Part shown: piece after piece, positions 1-7,573 of the stretch
Layout: each line of letters starts with the position of its first letter
Position numbering within the stretch: position 1 is the first letter of the stretch
From: Vulcanimicrobiota bacterium
GTDB taxonomy: Bacteria > Vulcanimicrobiota > Vulcanimicrobiia > Vulcanimicrobiales > Vulcanimicrobiaceae
Reading direction: 5' to 3'
NCBI GenBank assembly: GCA_003155175.1
Contig: PMFP01000078.1
Span: forward strand, 54,620 to 62,913
DNA: 8,294 bases
Position numbers and translations under genes: made by a program
The notes under the pieces: generated by a model
The model's database searches: none
The model's input: only the letters and a program-made list of their open reading frames with translations
Told to the model about the DNA's origin: nothing

Positions 1-2358
1 ATCAGCTGGCTTCGCGAATTCGTCGACTTGCCGGCCGGCTCGGACGAGATCGCCGAACGTCTCGCTTCGCTGGGATTTCCCGTCGAAGAAATCGTGCGCC
101 GCCCGCGTCTCTCCGGCATCGTCGCCGGCAAGATCGTCGCACTCGAGAAGCACCCCAACGCCGACCGTCTGGCGGTCGGCCGCATCGACGTCGGCGGCGA
201 CCGGCCGCTCGCGATCGCGACGGCCGCGACCAACGTTGCCGTGGGACAAGTGATCCCCGTCGCAACCGTCGGCGCACAGCTCCCCGGACTTCGAATCGAA
301 CGCCGGAAGATGCGCGGTGTCGAGTCCGAGGGCATGATGTGCTCGGCGGACGAGCTGGCTCTTCCGCCGGAATGGTTCGAAGACGGGATCATGCAACTCG
401 ACGACGCGATCGCACCGGGCACGGACGTCGTCGCGGCATTCGGTCTGAACGACGACGTCCTCGAGATCGAGATCACGAGCAATCGCGTGGACGTCATGTC
501 GATTGCGGGCGTTGCTCGCGAACTCGCGGCATCCTACCGCAAGACGCTCCGCATGCCGTCGCTTGAAAACCCCGGCGACGCGGCTGACGTCCCCGGACTC
601 GAGCCACGCGTGACGATCGAATCGCAAGCCTGCAATCGCTTCGTGGCACAGCGCTTCGACGAAATCCGCATCGCGCCGGCTCCGGCCGCCATGCGCGTTC
701 GCTTGGCGCTGGCAGGTCAGCGGCCGATCAACAACGTCGTCGACGTCTCCAACTACGTGATGCTGGAAACCGGGCAGCCGCTGCACTTCTACGACGACGC
801 GAAGATCGCAGACCGCCGTCTGATCGTGCGAGAGGCGCGTCCGGGCGAACGCCTCACGACGCTCGACGACGTCGAGCAGACGCTCGCGCCGGAGACGCTC
901 GTCATCGCGGATGCGACCGGCCCGCTCGGCTTGGCCGGTCTCAAAGGCGGCAAGTCGTCCGAAGTGGACGCGTCCACCAGCGCCATCGTCCTGGAGAGCG
1001 CGAACTTCTCCGGTGCGCCGATTCGCAGAACGAGCATGCGCCTGGGTTTCCGGACCGAAGCCTCGGCGCGCCACGAAAAGACGCTTCCCCCCGCGCTCGC
1101 CGACGCGGGCGCCGCGCGTGCGGCGCAACTTCTCGTCTCGCTCGGCGCGCGCGCCTATCGTCCGCACGATTTCGGCGCGACCGTGCGAACGCCGGCGCCG
1201 ATCGTGCTCCCCTTCGCGTACGTCAAGCGCATTCTCGGCCTGGCGCTGCCGCCGGCGCGCATCGAAGAGCATCTCGAGGCGCTCGGGTGCCTAGTGGAAT
1301 CGGTCGCCGACGTCGCCCACGTCACGCCGCCGCCGTGGCGAAGCGATATCGCGATCGCCGCCGATCTCGTGGAAGAGGTCGCGCGGCTCGAAGGCTACGA
1401 CGCGATCGTCGCCGAGCTCCCGGCGATTGCCGCGCACGCGATCGAGAGCGGAGATTACCAGCTCGAGCGACGCGTCGCCGCGCAGCTCGCCGCGCTCGGT
1501 TATCGCGAAATCGTCAGCTACGCGCTGCACGGTCCCAAGCTGTTCGAGCGCATGGAACGCAGCGGCGTCGCGCCCAGCGGTCGGCCGGTCGAGGTGAAAA
1601 ACCCGCTCTCGGAAGATCAGCGCTTCCTGCGCTACGCGCTTGGGCCGGGACTGGTAGAATATTGCGCGCGCGTCGCTTCGCCGGTTCGCATCTTCGAGAT
1701 CGGGCACACGTTCGCGCCGGGCGACGACGGCGGCGCACCGAGGGAATCCGCCATGCTCGCTTTCGGATTCAGCGTCGAACCCGGCGACGATCCGTTCTGG
1801 CACGACGCGGCATTCTTGCGCCTCAAGGGAGACTGCGAGACGCTGCTCGCGTCCATCACGGGCGGCGTTCCGGGCGTGCGCGCCGTCGCGCAGCCGGCGA
1901 TGCATCCCGGAAAATCCGCGGCATTGACGGTGGACGGAGCGGACGTCGGGGGATTCGGGATGATCGATCCGCGCGTCGCCGCCGCATTCGACGCACCGCT
2001 GCCGATCTACGCCGCCAACGTCGCGCTCGACCGGCTGCCCGCGTATCGCGCGCCGCGCTACCGGGCTCCTTCGCGTTTTCCGTCCACCTACCGCGACCTC
2101 GCGCTGGTCGTAAACTTGGCCGTCGCCGCGGCAGACGTCGAGCGAACCGCCGCCGGCGCGATCGGAGACCTGTGCACGAACGCGCGCGTCTTCGACGAAT
2201 ACCGTGGACCGCAAGTGGGCGAGGATAGAAAGAGTTTGGCGCTGCGCGTCACGATGCAGCGATTCGACGCCACCATCACCGACGCCGAAGCCGACGCCGC
2301 CGTAGCGCGCGCGCTGGCTGCGCTCGGCGAGGATCTCGGGGCCGCCATCCGGACGTGA
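1..2358 (+). CDS. pheT: Phenylalanyl-tRNA synthetase beta subunit, 5' end just outside window
   Basis: Large subunit of the cytoplasmic alpha2-beta2 enzyme that charges tRNA-Phe; the beta chain binds tRNA and edits mischarged Tyr-tRNA, while catalysis is in PheS. The frame is open from base 1 and begins with ISWLREFVDLP, which aligns near residue 5 of known PheT proteins, so about four codons are missing; 785 residues are present (E. coli PheT is 795). Visible domains, numbered from base 1: B1 start; EMAP-II-like tRNA-binding fold about 37-120 (HPNADRL, MRGVESEGMMCS); NRVDVMSIAGVARELA at 161; B3/B4 editing domain with GQRPINNVVDVSNYVMLE at 239 and LGFRTEASARHEK at 348; B5 about 401-469 (PPPWRSDI, DLVEEVARLEGYD); C-terminal FDX-ACB anticodon-binding domain from about 686 (SRFPSTYRDLALVV, VFDEYRGPQVGEDRKSLALR). 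The TTG at 28 is not the start, because conserved sequence precedes it. pheS presumably lies just upstream. The stop overlaps the next gene's GTG by 4 bases. Confidence 0.97.
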   Translation: MSWLREFVDLPAGSDEIAERLASLGFPVEEIVRRPRLSGIVAGKIVALEKHPNADRLAVGRIDVGGDRPLAIATAATNVAVGQVIPVATVGAQLPGLRIERRKMRGVESEGMMCSADELALPPEWFEDGIMQLDDAIAPGTDVVAAFGLNDDVLEIEITSNRVDVMSIAGVARELAASYRKTLRMPSLENPGDAADVPGLEPRVTIESQACNRFVAQRFDEIRIAPAPAAMRVRLALAGQRPINNVVDVSNYVMLETGQPLHFYDDAKIADRRLIVREARPGERLTTLDDVEQTLAPETLVIADATGPLGLAGLKGGKSSEVDASTSAIVLESANFSGAPIRRTSMRLGFRTEASARHEKTLPPALADAGAARAAQLLVSLGARAYRPHDFGATVRTPAPIVLPFAYVKRILGLALPPARIEEHLEALGCLVESVADVAHVTPPPWRSDIAIAADLVEEVARLEGYDAIVAELPAIAAHAIESGDYQLERRVAAQLAALGYREIVSYALHGPKLFERMERSGVAPSGRPVEVKNPLSEDQRFLRYALGPGLVEYCARVASPVRIFEIGHTFAPGDDGGAPRESAMLAFGFSVEPGDDPFWHDAAFLRLKGDCETLLASITGGVPGVRAVAQPAMHPGKSAALTVDGADVGGFGMIDPRVAAAFDAPLPIYAANVALDRLPAYRAPRYRAPSRFPSTYRDLALVVNLAVAAADVERTAAGAIGDLCTNARVFDEYRGPQVGEDRKSLALRVTMQRFDATITDAEADAAVARALAALGEDLGAAIRT

Positions 2359-2897
2359 GCCCTCCGTTCGGCTGGCCGGATATCATCGTCGTCGCAATTC
2401 TCGGCATCGCCACGTTCAAAGGCTACCGCAACGGATTCGTCTCCGAACTTTCGGGCGCGATCGCGCTCGCGGCGGCCTTGATCGTCCCGTGGTATTACTC
2501 GGGTTTTGCGGACACGTTCTTGCAAGTAACGTTCAAACTCGGCCCGGGATCGGCGCACGTCATCGGCCTGTTCCTCACCGGCCTGGCGGCGTACGTCGCC
2601 GTCATCGCGCTCGCGTGGTTTCTCAACGGCGTCGTCAAGCTGCCGCTGCTCGGCATCGGCAACGCGCTCGGCGGAGCGTTCGTCGGATTTTTGAAAGGCG
2701 CGCTGCTCGTCTGGTTCGTGCTGTTCGTCGCGCTGTATTTTCCGCTATCGCCCGATATTCGCGAAGACCTCCACGCGGCGACGCTTCCGGTCTATTTCAC
2801 GAAAGCGAACGCGGGCATCGACGCCGCGATTCAAGGCGCCCTGCCCTGGTTTGCAAAACCCGTCCTCAATCCGTATTTCAGCCGCCATCACGTATAG
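2355..2897 (+). CDS. cvpA: CvpA-family integral membrane protein
   Basis: Small inner-membrane protein of 180 residues, usual length for the CvpA family (named for colicin V production; the molecular role is unsettled, with links to envelope stress and biofilm). Four hydrophobic segments are visible at about 9-23, 31-48, 67-90 and 104-130. The N-terminal pattern (WPDIIVVAILGIATFKGYRNGFVSEL) fits the family and is followed by the glycine-rich fourth helix (LGIGNALGGAFVGFLKGALL). The GTG start overlaps the pheT stop as GTGA; no clear Shine-Dalgarno precedes it, so translation is probably coupled to pheT. In Bacillus-type genomes a cvpA homologue (yshB) also follows pheT, but with zapA between; here zapA, polX and mutS2 are absent and the operon appears to end. 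Family assignment is secure; function is inherited from the family only. Confidence 0.9.
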   Translation: MSPPFGWPDIIVVAILGIATFKGYRNGFVSELSGAIALAAALIVPWYYSGFADTFLQVTFKLGPGSAHVIGLFLTGLAAYVAVIALAWFLNGVVKLPLLGIGNALGGAFVGFLKGALLVWFVLFVALYFPLSPDIREDLHAATLPVYFTKANAGIDAAIQGALPWFAKPVLNPYFSRHHV

Positions 2898-2905
2898 CTG
2901 CAGCC

Positions 2906-3835
2906 TTAGAGAACCCCGAAGAGGCGCGCGAACCCGAGACTGGCCAGCGAGATCGTGACCCACAACACGCCACCCAGAACGAGCGGCCGGAATCCCGCCG
3001 CCTTGATCTTATTCACGTCCGCCGACGCGCCGACGCCGGCGAGCGCGATTGCGATCGTGAAGAGCGCCGTGCGCTGCAGCGGCGCGTGCGCGATCGCGGG
3101 AACGAAACCCGCCGAATTGAGCGCCGCGGCGATCAGAAACCACAGGACGAACCACGGAACGATCGCAACCCAGTCGACGTCCCGCGTTCCCGCGGTCGCT
3201 CCGAGGATTCGCCGGATCGCGTAGTAGCCCACCGTCGGGACGATCAGCAGCGTCCGCGTCAATTTCACGATCACGGCGCCGTTGCCGGCGACGCGCCCGT
3301 ACGAAAACCCCGCCGCGACGACCGAGGACGTGTCGTTGATCGCGGTCCCGGCCCACACGCCGAAGGCGTGCTGGGCCAGGTGCATCAGGTGCCCGAGCGG
3401 AGGGAACGCGAGCACCGCGACGATGTTGAAAAAGAAGATCGTCCCGAGCGCGTAGGCGACGTCCGAGGCGTCCACTTCCACCACGCTCGAAAGCGCCGCG
3501 ATCGCCGAGCCTCCGCAAATCGCCGTTCCAATGCCGATTAGGCGCCGCACGTCGCGATCCAGTCCGAGCGCGCGGCCCAAGACGAACGCGGCTGCCAGCA
3601 CGACCGCGAACGTTCCGAGCATCACCGGAAGCGACGCAAGTCCGCCGGAAACGATCTCGCCCAGGCTCAGCTGCGCGCCCAGCAAGACGATCGAAAATTG
3701 CAGCAGCGCCTTACCGGCGAAGGAACATCCCGGCACGCAGGACGCGGGCACCCAGCGAGCGGCCGCGAGCGCGAAGCCCGCGAGGATGGCAAAGACGGGC
3801 GCTCCCGCAGCCGGAAGGTACGTCCCGAACAGCAC
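2906..3835 (-). CDS. yeiH: YeiH family (UPF0324) putative sulfate/sulfite exporter, start uncertain
   Basis: Polytopic membrane protein of the UPF0324/YeiH family, usually annotated as a putative sulfate exporter; the family includes SuyZ of sulfolactate degradation. From the GTG at 3835 it is 309 residues (E. coli YeiH is about 349). Family hallmarks: FSIVLLGAQLSLGEI (47-61), GIGTAICGGSAIAALSSVVE (101-120), FGVWAGTAINDTSSVVAAG (158-176), VPWFVLWFLIAAALNS (226-241) and a final helix near 287-303. Many hydrophobic segments are present, about nine or ten. The GTG has no Shine-Dalgarno, and the same frame upstream encodes VLPGLLFCAGVACVAV, which matches the first helix of E. coli YeiH (FIPGLALSAV...). 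No ATG, GTG or TTG occurs in frame between an upstream stop at 3947-3949 and 3835, so the true 5' end is unresolved. It follows the aminotransferase gene on the same strand and is likely cotranscribed with it. Confidence 0.9.
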   Translation of the reverse strand: MLFGTYLPAAGAPVFAILAGFALAAARWVPASCVPGCSFAGKALLQFSIVLLGAQLSLGEIVSGGLASLPVMLGTFAVVLAAAFVLGRALGLDRDVRRLIGIGTAICGGSAIAALSSVVEVDASDVAYALGTIFFFNIVAVLAFPPLGHLMHLAQHAFGVWAGTAINDTSSVVAAGFSYGRVAGNGAVIVKLTRTLLIVPTVGYYAIRRILGATAGTRDVDWVAIVPWFVLWFLIAAALNSAGFVPAIAHAPLQRTALFTIAIALAGVGASADVNKIKAAGFRPLVLGGVLWVTISLASLGFARLFGVL

Positions 3836-3899
3836 GGCGACGCACGCGACGCCCGCGCAGAAGAGAAGGCCCGGGAGAACCTTGGCGATGGCGGAGCGC

Positions 3900-5066
3900 T
3901 TACACGCTCGCCGCGGTAAGTCCGGCGAACGACTCCTCGGCGGCCGCTACGCCCGCGCCGCGCGACGACGCCGCTCCGACGTCCGCGAGCGCCCGCTCGA
4001 TGGACGCGATCGCGCCGAGCACATCGTTCTCACCAACGTCGCCCATGGTTCCGAATCGCACGATCTTCCCGGCCAAGTCGCCTTGCCCGCCGGAGAGTAC
4101 GACTCCGTAGCGTTCTCGCAGCGCCGCCAGCAAGTTCGCGGCTTCAACCCCGCCGGGGGGAACCGCCGCGACGACCGTGACCGAATGCGCGCCGGGCGCC
4201 GAGAAGATGCGGAAATTAAGGGCTTCGAACGCGGCACGAATCGCCGCGGCATACCGGGCGTGGCGTTCCCACGACCCCGGCATGCCTTCGGCATGGTAGC
4301 GCTCCAGCGCGACGGCCAATGCGTAGAAGATCGAAATCGGAGGCGTCCACGGAGTTTGCCCCTTGCGGGCGAACTCGCGCGCCTTGAGCAGATCGAAATA
4401 GAAGCGCGACGAATCGTTTCCTTCGATGCGCTCCCAGGCGCGCCGGCTTATCGCAACGGCGCTGATGCCGGGCGGCGCCGCAAGGGCTTTCTGCGACGCG
4501 GTGACGACGACGTCGTAGCCCCATTCGTCCATGCGAAAGTCCGACGCGCCTAGGCCGCTCACCGAATCCACGATCGTGAGGGCGCCGTGCGCGCGCAGCG
4601 CGGGCGCGTACGCCGCCATGTCGTTCTGGACACCGGTCGAGGTCTCGTTGTGCGTCAGCAAGACGCCCTTATACCGGCGCTCGGTATCGGATTTTAGCTT
4701 ATGCGCGAGCGCGGCGGCATCGAGACCGCTCCCCGGTTCGGTCTCCAGCACGTCGACCGTGCATCCGAACGCCTTCGCGATCGCGATCAGGCGCTTTCCG
4801 AAGACGCCGACGGGGCAGGCCAGTAGCGCGTCGCCGGGCGCGAAGCAATTCGCGATCGCCGCTTCGAGACCACCGGTTCCGGACGAGCCCAGGAAGATGA
4901 CGTCCGCCTTTTCCGTTCCGAAAAGCGGCCGCATCCCGCGTTCGAGGCGCGCCAGCAGCTCGGCGAATTCGGGCCCGCGATGGTTGATCATCGGCCACGC
5001 CATCGCCTCGAGCACCGGCGCGGACACGGGCACGGGACCGGGAATCAGTAAGAGCGTCTTGTTCAT
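3900..5066 (-). CDS. Class V PLP aminotransferase, alanine/serine-glyoxylate type
   Basis: Cytoplasmic pyridoxal-phosphate enzyme of fold type I, 388 residues, close to the family's usual 370-390. The N-terminal LLIPGPVPVSAPVLEAM is the conserved substrate-site opening of alanine-glyoxylate and serine-glyoxylate aminotransferases. Other motifs: SSGTGGLEAA (61-70) for phosphate binding; THNETSTGV (138-146); Asp167 in IVDSVSGLG, expected to contact the pyridine nitrogen; Lys193 in TASQKALAAPPG, the Schiff-base lysine; TPWTPPIS (238-245); and Arg337 in VRFGTMG, expected to bind the substrate carboxylate. All key residues are present, so it should be active. The amino donor cannot be read from sequence: alanine, serine or ureidoglycine donors, or a role in serine synthesis, are all possible. 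About 25 Ala/Ser/Gly-rich residues trail the fold. ATG start at 5066; a four-base AGGG lies only 2 bases upstream, too close for a normal ribosome site. It sits 53 bases after lon and directly before yeiH. Confidence 0.92.
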   Translation of the reverse strand: MNKTLLLIPGPVPVSAPVLEAMAWPMINHRGPEFAELLARLERGMRPLFGTEKADVIFLGSSGTGGLEAAIANCFAPGDALLACPVGVFGKRLIAIAKAFGCTVDVLETEPGSGLDAAALAHKLKSDTERRYKGVLLTHNETSTGVQNDMAAYAPALRAHGALTIVDSVSGLGASDFRMDEWGYDVVVTASQKALAAPPGISAVAISRRAWERIEGNDSSRFYFDLLKAREFARKGQTPWTPPISIFYALAVALERYHAEGMPGSWERHARYAAAIRAAFEALNFRIFSAPGAHSVTVVAAVPPGGVEAANLLAALRERYGVVLSGGQGDLAGKIVRFGTMGDVGENDVLGAIASIERALADVGAASSRGAGVAAAEESFAGLTAASV

Positions 5067-5072
5067 GACCCT

Positions 5073-5078
5073 AATCTA
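5073..5078 (-). promoter_or_regulatory. Candidate -10 box of a leaderless promoter for the aminotransferase gene
   Basis: Read on the minus strand the hexamer is TAGATT, which fits TANNNT and matches four of six positions of TATAAT. Six bases separate it from the ATG at 5066, so a start site at normal distance would fall on the A of the start codon. That geometry is typical of leaderless transcripts. No good -35 box is visible at 16-18 bases, and the lon-aminotransferase gap is only 53 bases, so readthrough from lon is an equally simple explanation. Confidence 0.25.
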
Positions 5079-5119
5079 CGTTCTACCGCGGACCGGGCGC
5101 TCCATCCGTGAAGCGGCGA

Positions 5120-7573
5120 TTACCGGCGAACGCGCGGCCGCTTTCTCTCGGGGACCCTTTTTACGGCGGCGTTCCGGCGGATCGGCACGACGTTGCTCGC
5201 GCGGCGGCTCTCGTTTCCGAGCGGGACGGGCGAGATGATGCGCTTGCCGAGGGCTTGATGGAAGACTTCGGAGAGCTCTTCGACCGGAACGAATTCCATC
5301 GTGTCGCGAACTTCCTTGGGAATGTCCTCGAGGTCCATCTCGTTACGTTTGGGCAACAGGATCTTCGAGATGCCGGCCCGCTTGGCGCCGAGCACCTTCT
5401 CTTTTAAACCGCCGATCGGCAGAACTTGGCCGGTCAGAGTAATCTCGCCGGTCATGGCCAGGTTGGGATCCACTTTGATTCCGGTGAGCATCGACACGAT
5501 CGAGGTCGCCATCGTAATGCCCGCGGACGGGCCGTCTTTCGGCGTGGCGCCGGCGGGGACGTGGATGTGCAGGTCGTGCTTGGAAAAGTAGTCGTCGGGA
5601 ATGCCGAGTTCGCTCGTGCGCGAACGCAAGAACGATACGGCCGCCTGCGCGCTCTCTTTCATGACGTCGCCGAGCTGACCGGTCAGAATCAACTTACCCG
5701 TGCCGGGCATCGACTGCGTCTCGATGAACACGATGTCGCCGCCGACCGACGTCCAGACCATGCCGGTGGCCACGCCGACGGACGCCACCCGCTTCTTGGC
5801 CTCGTTGAAAAATCGCGGCTTTCCGAGATACTCCACCAGGTTTTCGGGCTTGATCCGCGCCTTGAAGCGCGGATTCTCGGCGATCTTGCGCGCGACTTTG
5901 CGGAACACCGTGGAGATCTCGCGTTCGACGTTTCGAACGCCGGCCTCGCGCGTGTAGTCGCCGACGATGGTGCGAATCGCGGGATCGGAAATCTGCGCCT
6001 GCGTCTCCTTGAGACCGTTGGCGAGCCGCTGCTTCTTGACGAGGTAGCGCTTGGCGATCTGCAGCTTCTCGAGTTCGGTGTATCCCGAAAGCTGGATGAT
6101 CTCCATCCGGTCGCGCAGCGGGGGCGAGATCGAGTCCAAGCTGTTCGCCGTGCAGACGAACAACACTTGAGAGAGGTCGAACGGGAGGTCGAGATAGTGG
6201 TCGCGGAACGCGACGTTTTGTTCCGGGTCGAGAACTTCCAGCAACGCGGACTGCGGGTCGCCGCGGAAATCCGCGCCGACTTTGTCGATTTCGTCGATCA
6301 TCATGACGGGATTTTTCGTCCCGGCATCGCGCATCGCGCGAATGATCGTGCCGGGCATCGCGCCGATGTACGTGCGGCGGTGGCCCCGAATCTCGGCCTC
6401 GTCGCGCACGCCTCCGACCGAGAGACGGACGAACTTGCGACCCATCGCACGAGCGATCGAATGACCGAGCGAGGTTTTGCCCACGCCCGGCGGCCCGACG
6501 AAGCAAAGGATCGGACCGGTGAGCTTGTTCTTGAGCTTGCCGACGGCCAGATACTCGATGATGCGCTCTTTGATCTTTTCAAGATCGTAGTGGTCTTCGT
6601 CGAGGATCTGCCGCGCGCGTTTGAGCTCGATGAGATCGGTCGTCTCGACGGTCCACGGCAGTTGAACGAGCCAGTCGAGATACGAACGGATGACGCTGTA
6701 CTCGGGACTGGCCTGCGGAACTTTCGAGAGCCGGTCGAGTTCGCGGTCCGCAGCCTTCTTGGCTTCCTCGGACATCTTGGCTTCGTCGATCTTGGCCCGC
6801 AGCTCGTTCGTTTCGGCTTGCTGGGGATCCACTTCGCCGAGTTCTTCCTGAATGGCGCGCAGTTGCTGGCGCAGGTAGAACTCGCGCTGGTTCTTCTCCA
6901 TCTCGCGCTGGATGTCGCCTTGAATCTTGGCGCCTAGCTCGACGACTTCCATCTCCTTCGTGAGGAGCATCGTGAGCTTTCGCATCCGCTTGGCGGTATC
7001 GCGCTCCTCGAGTACGGCTTGCCGGTCGGCGGTGTCCAGGCGCATCGTCGATGCGACGAAGTACGTCAGAACGTTGGGGTCCGTGATGTTCTGGACCTCC
7101 ATCTCCATCTCGCGCGGGGCTTGCGGAAGATACGACAGCAACTTCTGAAAGAGTCCGGCAAGGTTGCGCTGCATGGCGACGAGTTCTTCGTTCTCGCGCG
7201 TCACGTCCGGCAGCTCGGTGTAGGCCGCGACCATGTACGGATCGGTCTGCGTGAATCGTTCGATTTTGAAAACTTGCTGGCCGGCGACGATGCAGCGCAA
7301 CGTGCCGTCGGGAACCTTCAGCATCTTTTGGATGACGCCGATGGTGCCGACGCGGTGGACGTCGTCGGGACCGGGGTTCTCGACGTCCTTGTCCTTGAGA
7401 ACGGCCAGCCCGATCGGTTTGCCTTCGCGTAGCGCCTCTTCGACGAGCTGGATTCCCGGCTTCTTCACGACCGCGAGCGGAATGACGGTATTGGGAAACA
7501 GAACCGCCTCTTGCAGCGGAAGAATGCCGATGGTGCCGGCGGTAACGATCTTCGGGGTCTTGGTAGCGGCCAC
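5120..7573 (-). CDS. lon: ATP-dependent protease Lon (LonA type)
   Basis: Cytoplasmic AAA+ serine protease that unfolds and degrades damaged and regulatory proteins; 817 residues, slightly longer than E. coli Lon (784). Domains in order: LonN substrate-binding domain about 16-205 (ILPLQEAVLFPNTVIPL); charged coiled-coil helical region about 210-290 (EKNQREFYLRQQLRAIQEEL); AAA+ module with Walker A GPPGVGKT (360-367, Lys366), Walker B VMMIDEID (423-430), sensor-1 Asn477 and a sensor-2 region GVRNVEREI at 545; proteolytic domain with catalytic Ser683 in PKDGPSAG and Lys726 in GGLKEK, spaced 43 residues as in E. coli S679/K722. No active-site residue is missing. After the usual end near residue 780 there is an extra tail very rich in Arg and Lys. 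The GTG start shares its G with the hsp20 stop (TAGTG) and has a good Shine-Dalgarno, so lon is in an operon with, and probably translationally coupled to, hsp20. Confidence 0.98.
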   Translation of the reverse strand: MAATKTPKIVTAGTIGILPLQEAVLFPNTVIPLAVVKKPGIQLVEEALREGKPIGLAVLKDKDVENPGPDDVHRVGTIGVIQKMLKVPDGTLRCIVAGQQVFKIERFTQTDPYMVAAYTELPDVTRENEELVAMQRNLAGLFQKLLSYLPQAPREMEMEVQNITDPNVLTYFVASTMRLDTADRQAVLEERDTAKRMRKLTMLLTKEMEVVELGAKIQGDIQREMEKNQREFYLRQQLRAIQEELGEVDPQQAETNELRAKIDEAKMSEEAKKAADRELDRLSKVPQASPEYSVIRSYLDWLVQLPWTVETTDLIELKRARQILDEDHYDLEKIKERIIEYLAVGKLKNKLTGPILCFVGPPGVGKTSLGHSIARAMGRKFVRLSVGGVRDEAEIRGHRRTYIGAMPGTIIRAMRDAGTKNPVMMIDEIDKVGADFRGDPQSALLEVLDPEQNVAFRDHYLDLPFDLSQVLFVCTANSLDSISPPLRDRMEIIQLSGYTELEKLQIAKRYLVKKQRLANGLKETQAQISDPAIRTIVGDYTREAGVRNVEREISTVFRKVARKIAENPRFKARIKPENLVEYLGKPRFFNEAKKRVASVGVATGMVWTSVGGDIVFIETQSMPGTGKLILTGQLGDVMKESAQAAVSFLRSRTSELGIPDDYFSKHDLHIHVPAGATPKDGPSAGITMATSIVSMLTGIKVDPNLAMTGEITLTGQVLPIGGLKEKVLGAKRAGISKILLPKRNEMDLEDIPKEVRDTMEFVPVEELSEVFHQALGKRIISPVPLGNESRRASNVVPIRRNAAVKRVPERKRPRVRR

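Noticed and set aside
1287..2228. Long open frames on both strands inside pheT (for example 1287-2228 plus and 1291-2214 minus)
   Set aside because: Their products are Arg/Ala/Gly-rich with no family features; they are by-products of a high-GC third-position bias in pheT, whose domains are continuous.
28..2358. pheT starting at the TTG at position 28
   Set aside because: Conserved PheT N-terminal sequence (ISWLREFVDL) is encoded before it in the same frame, so the gene is simply cut by the window edge.
2489..3541. A 350-codon plus-strand frame running from cvpA into antisense of yeiH
   Set aside because: It consists mostly of R, E, D, H and P without domain character and crosses two genes with clear family signatures.
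5426..6937. A 503-codon plus-strand frame antisense to lon
   Set aside because: Long antisense frames are expected opposite highly biased genes; its start has no ribosome site and the lon frame beneath is fully conserved.
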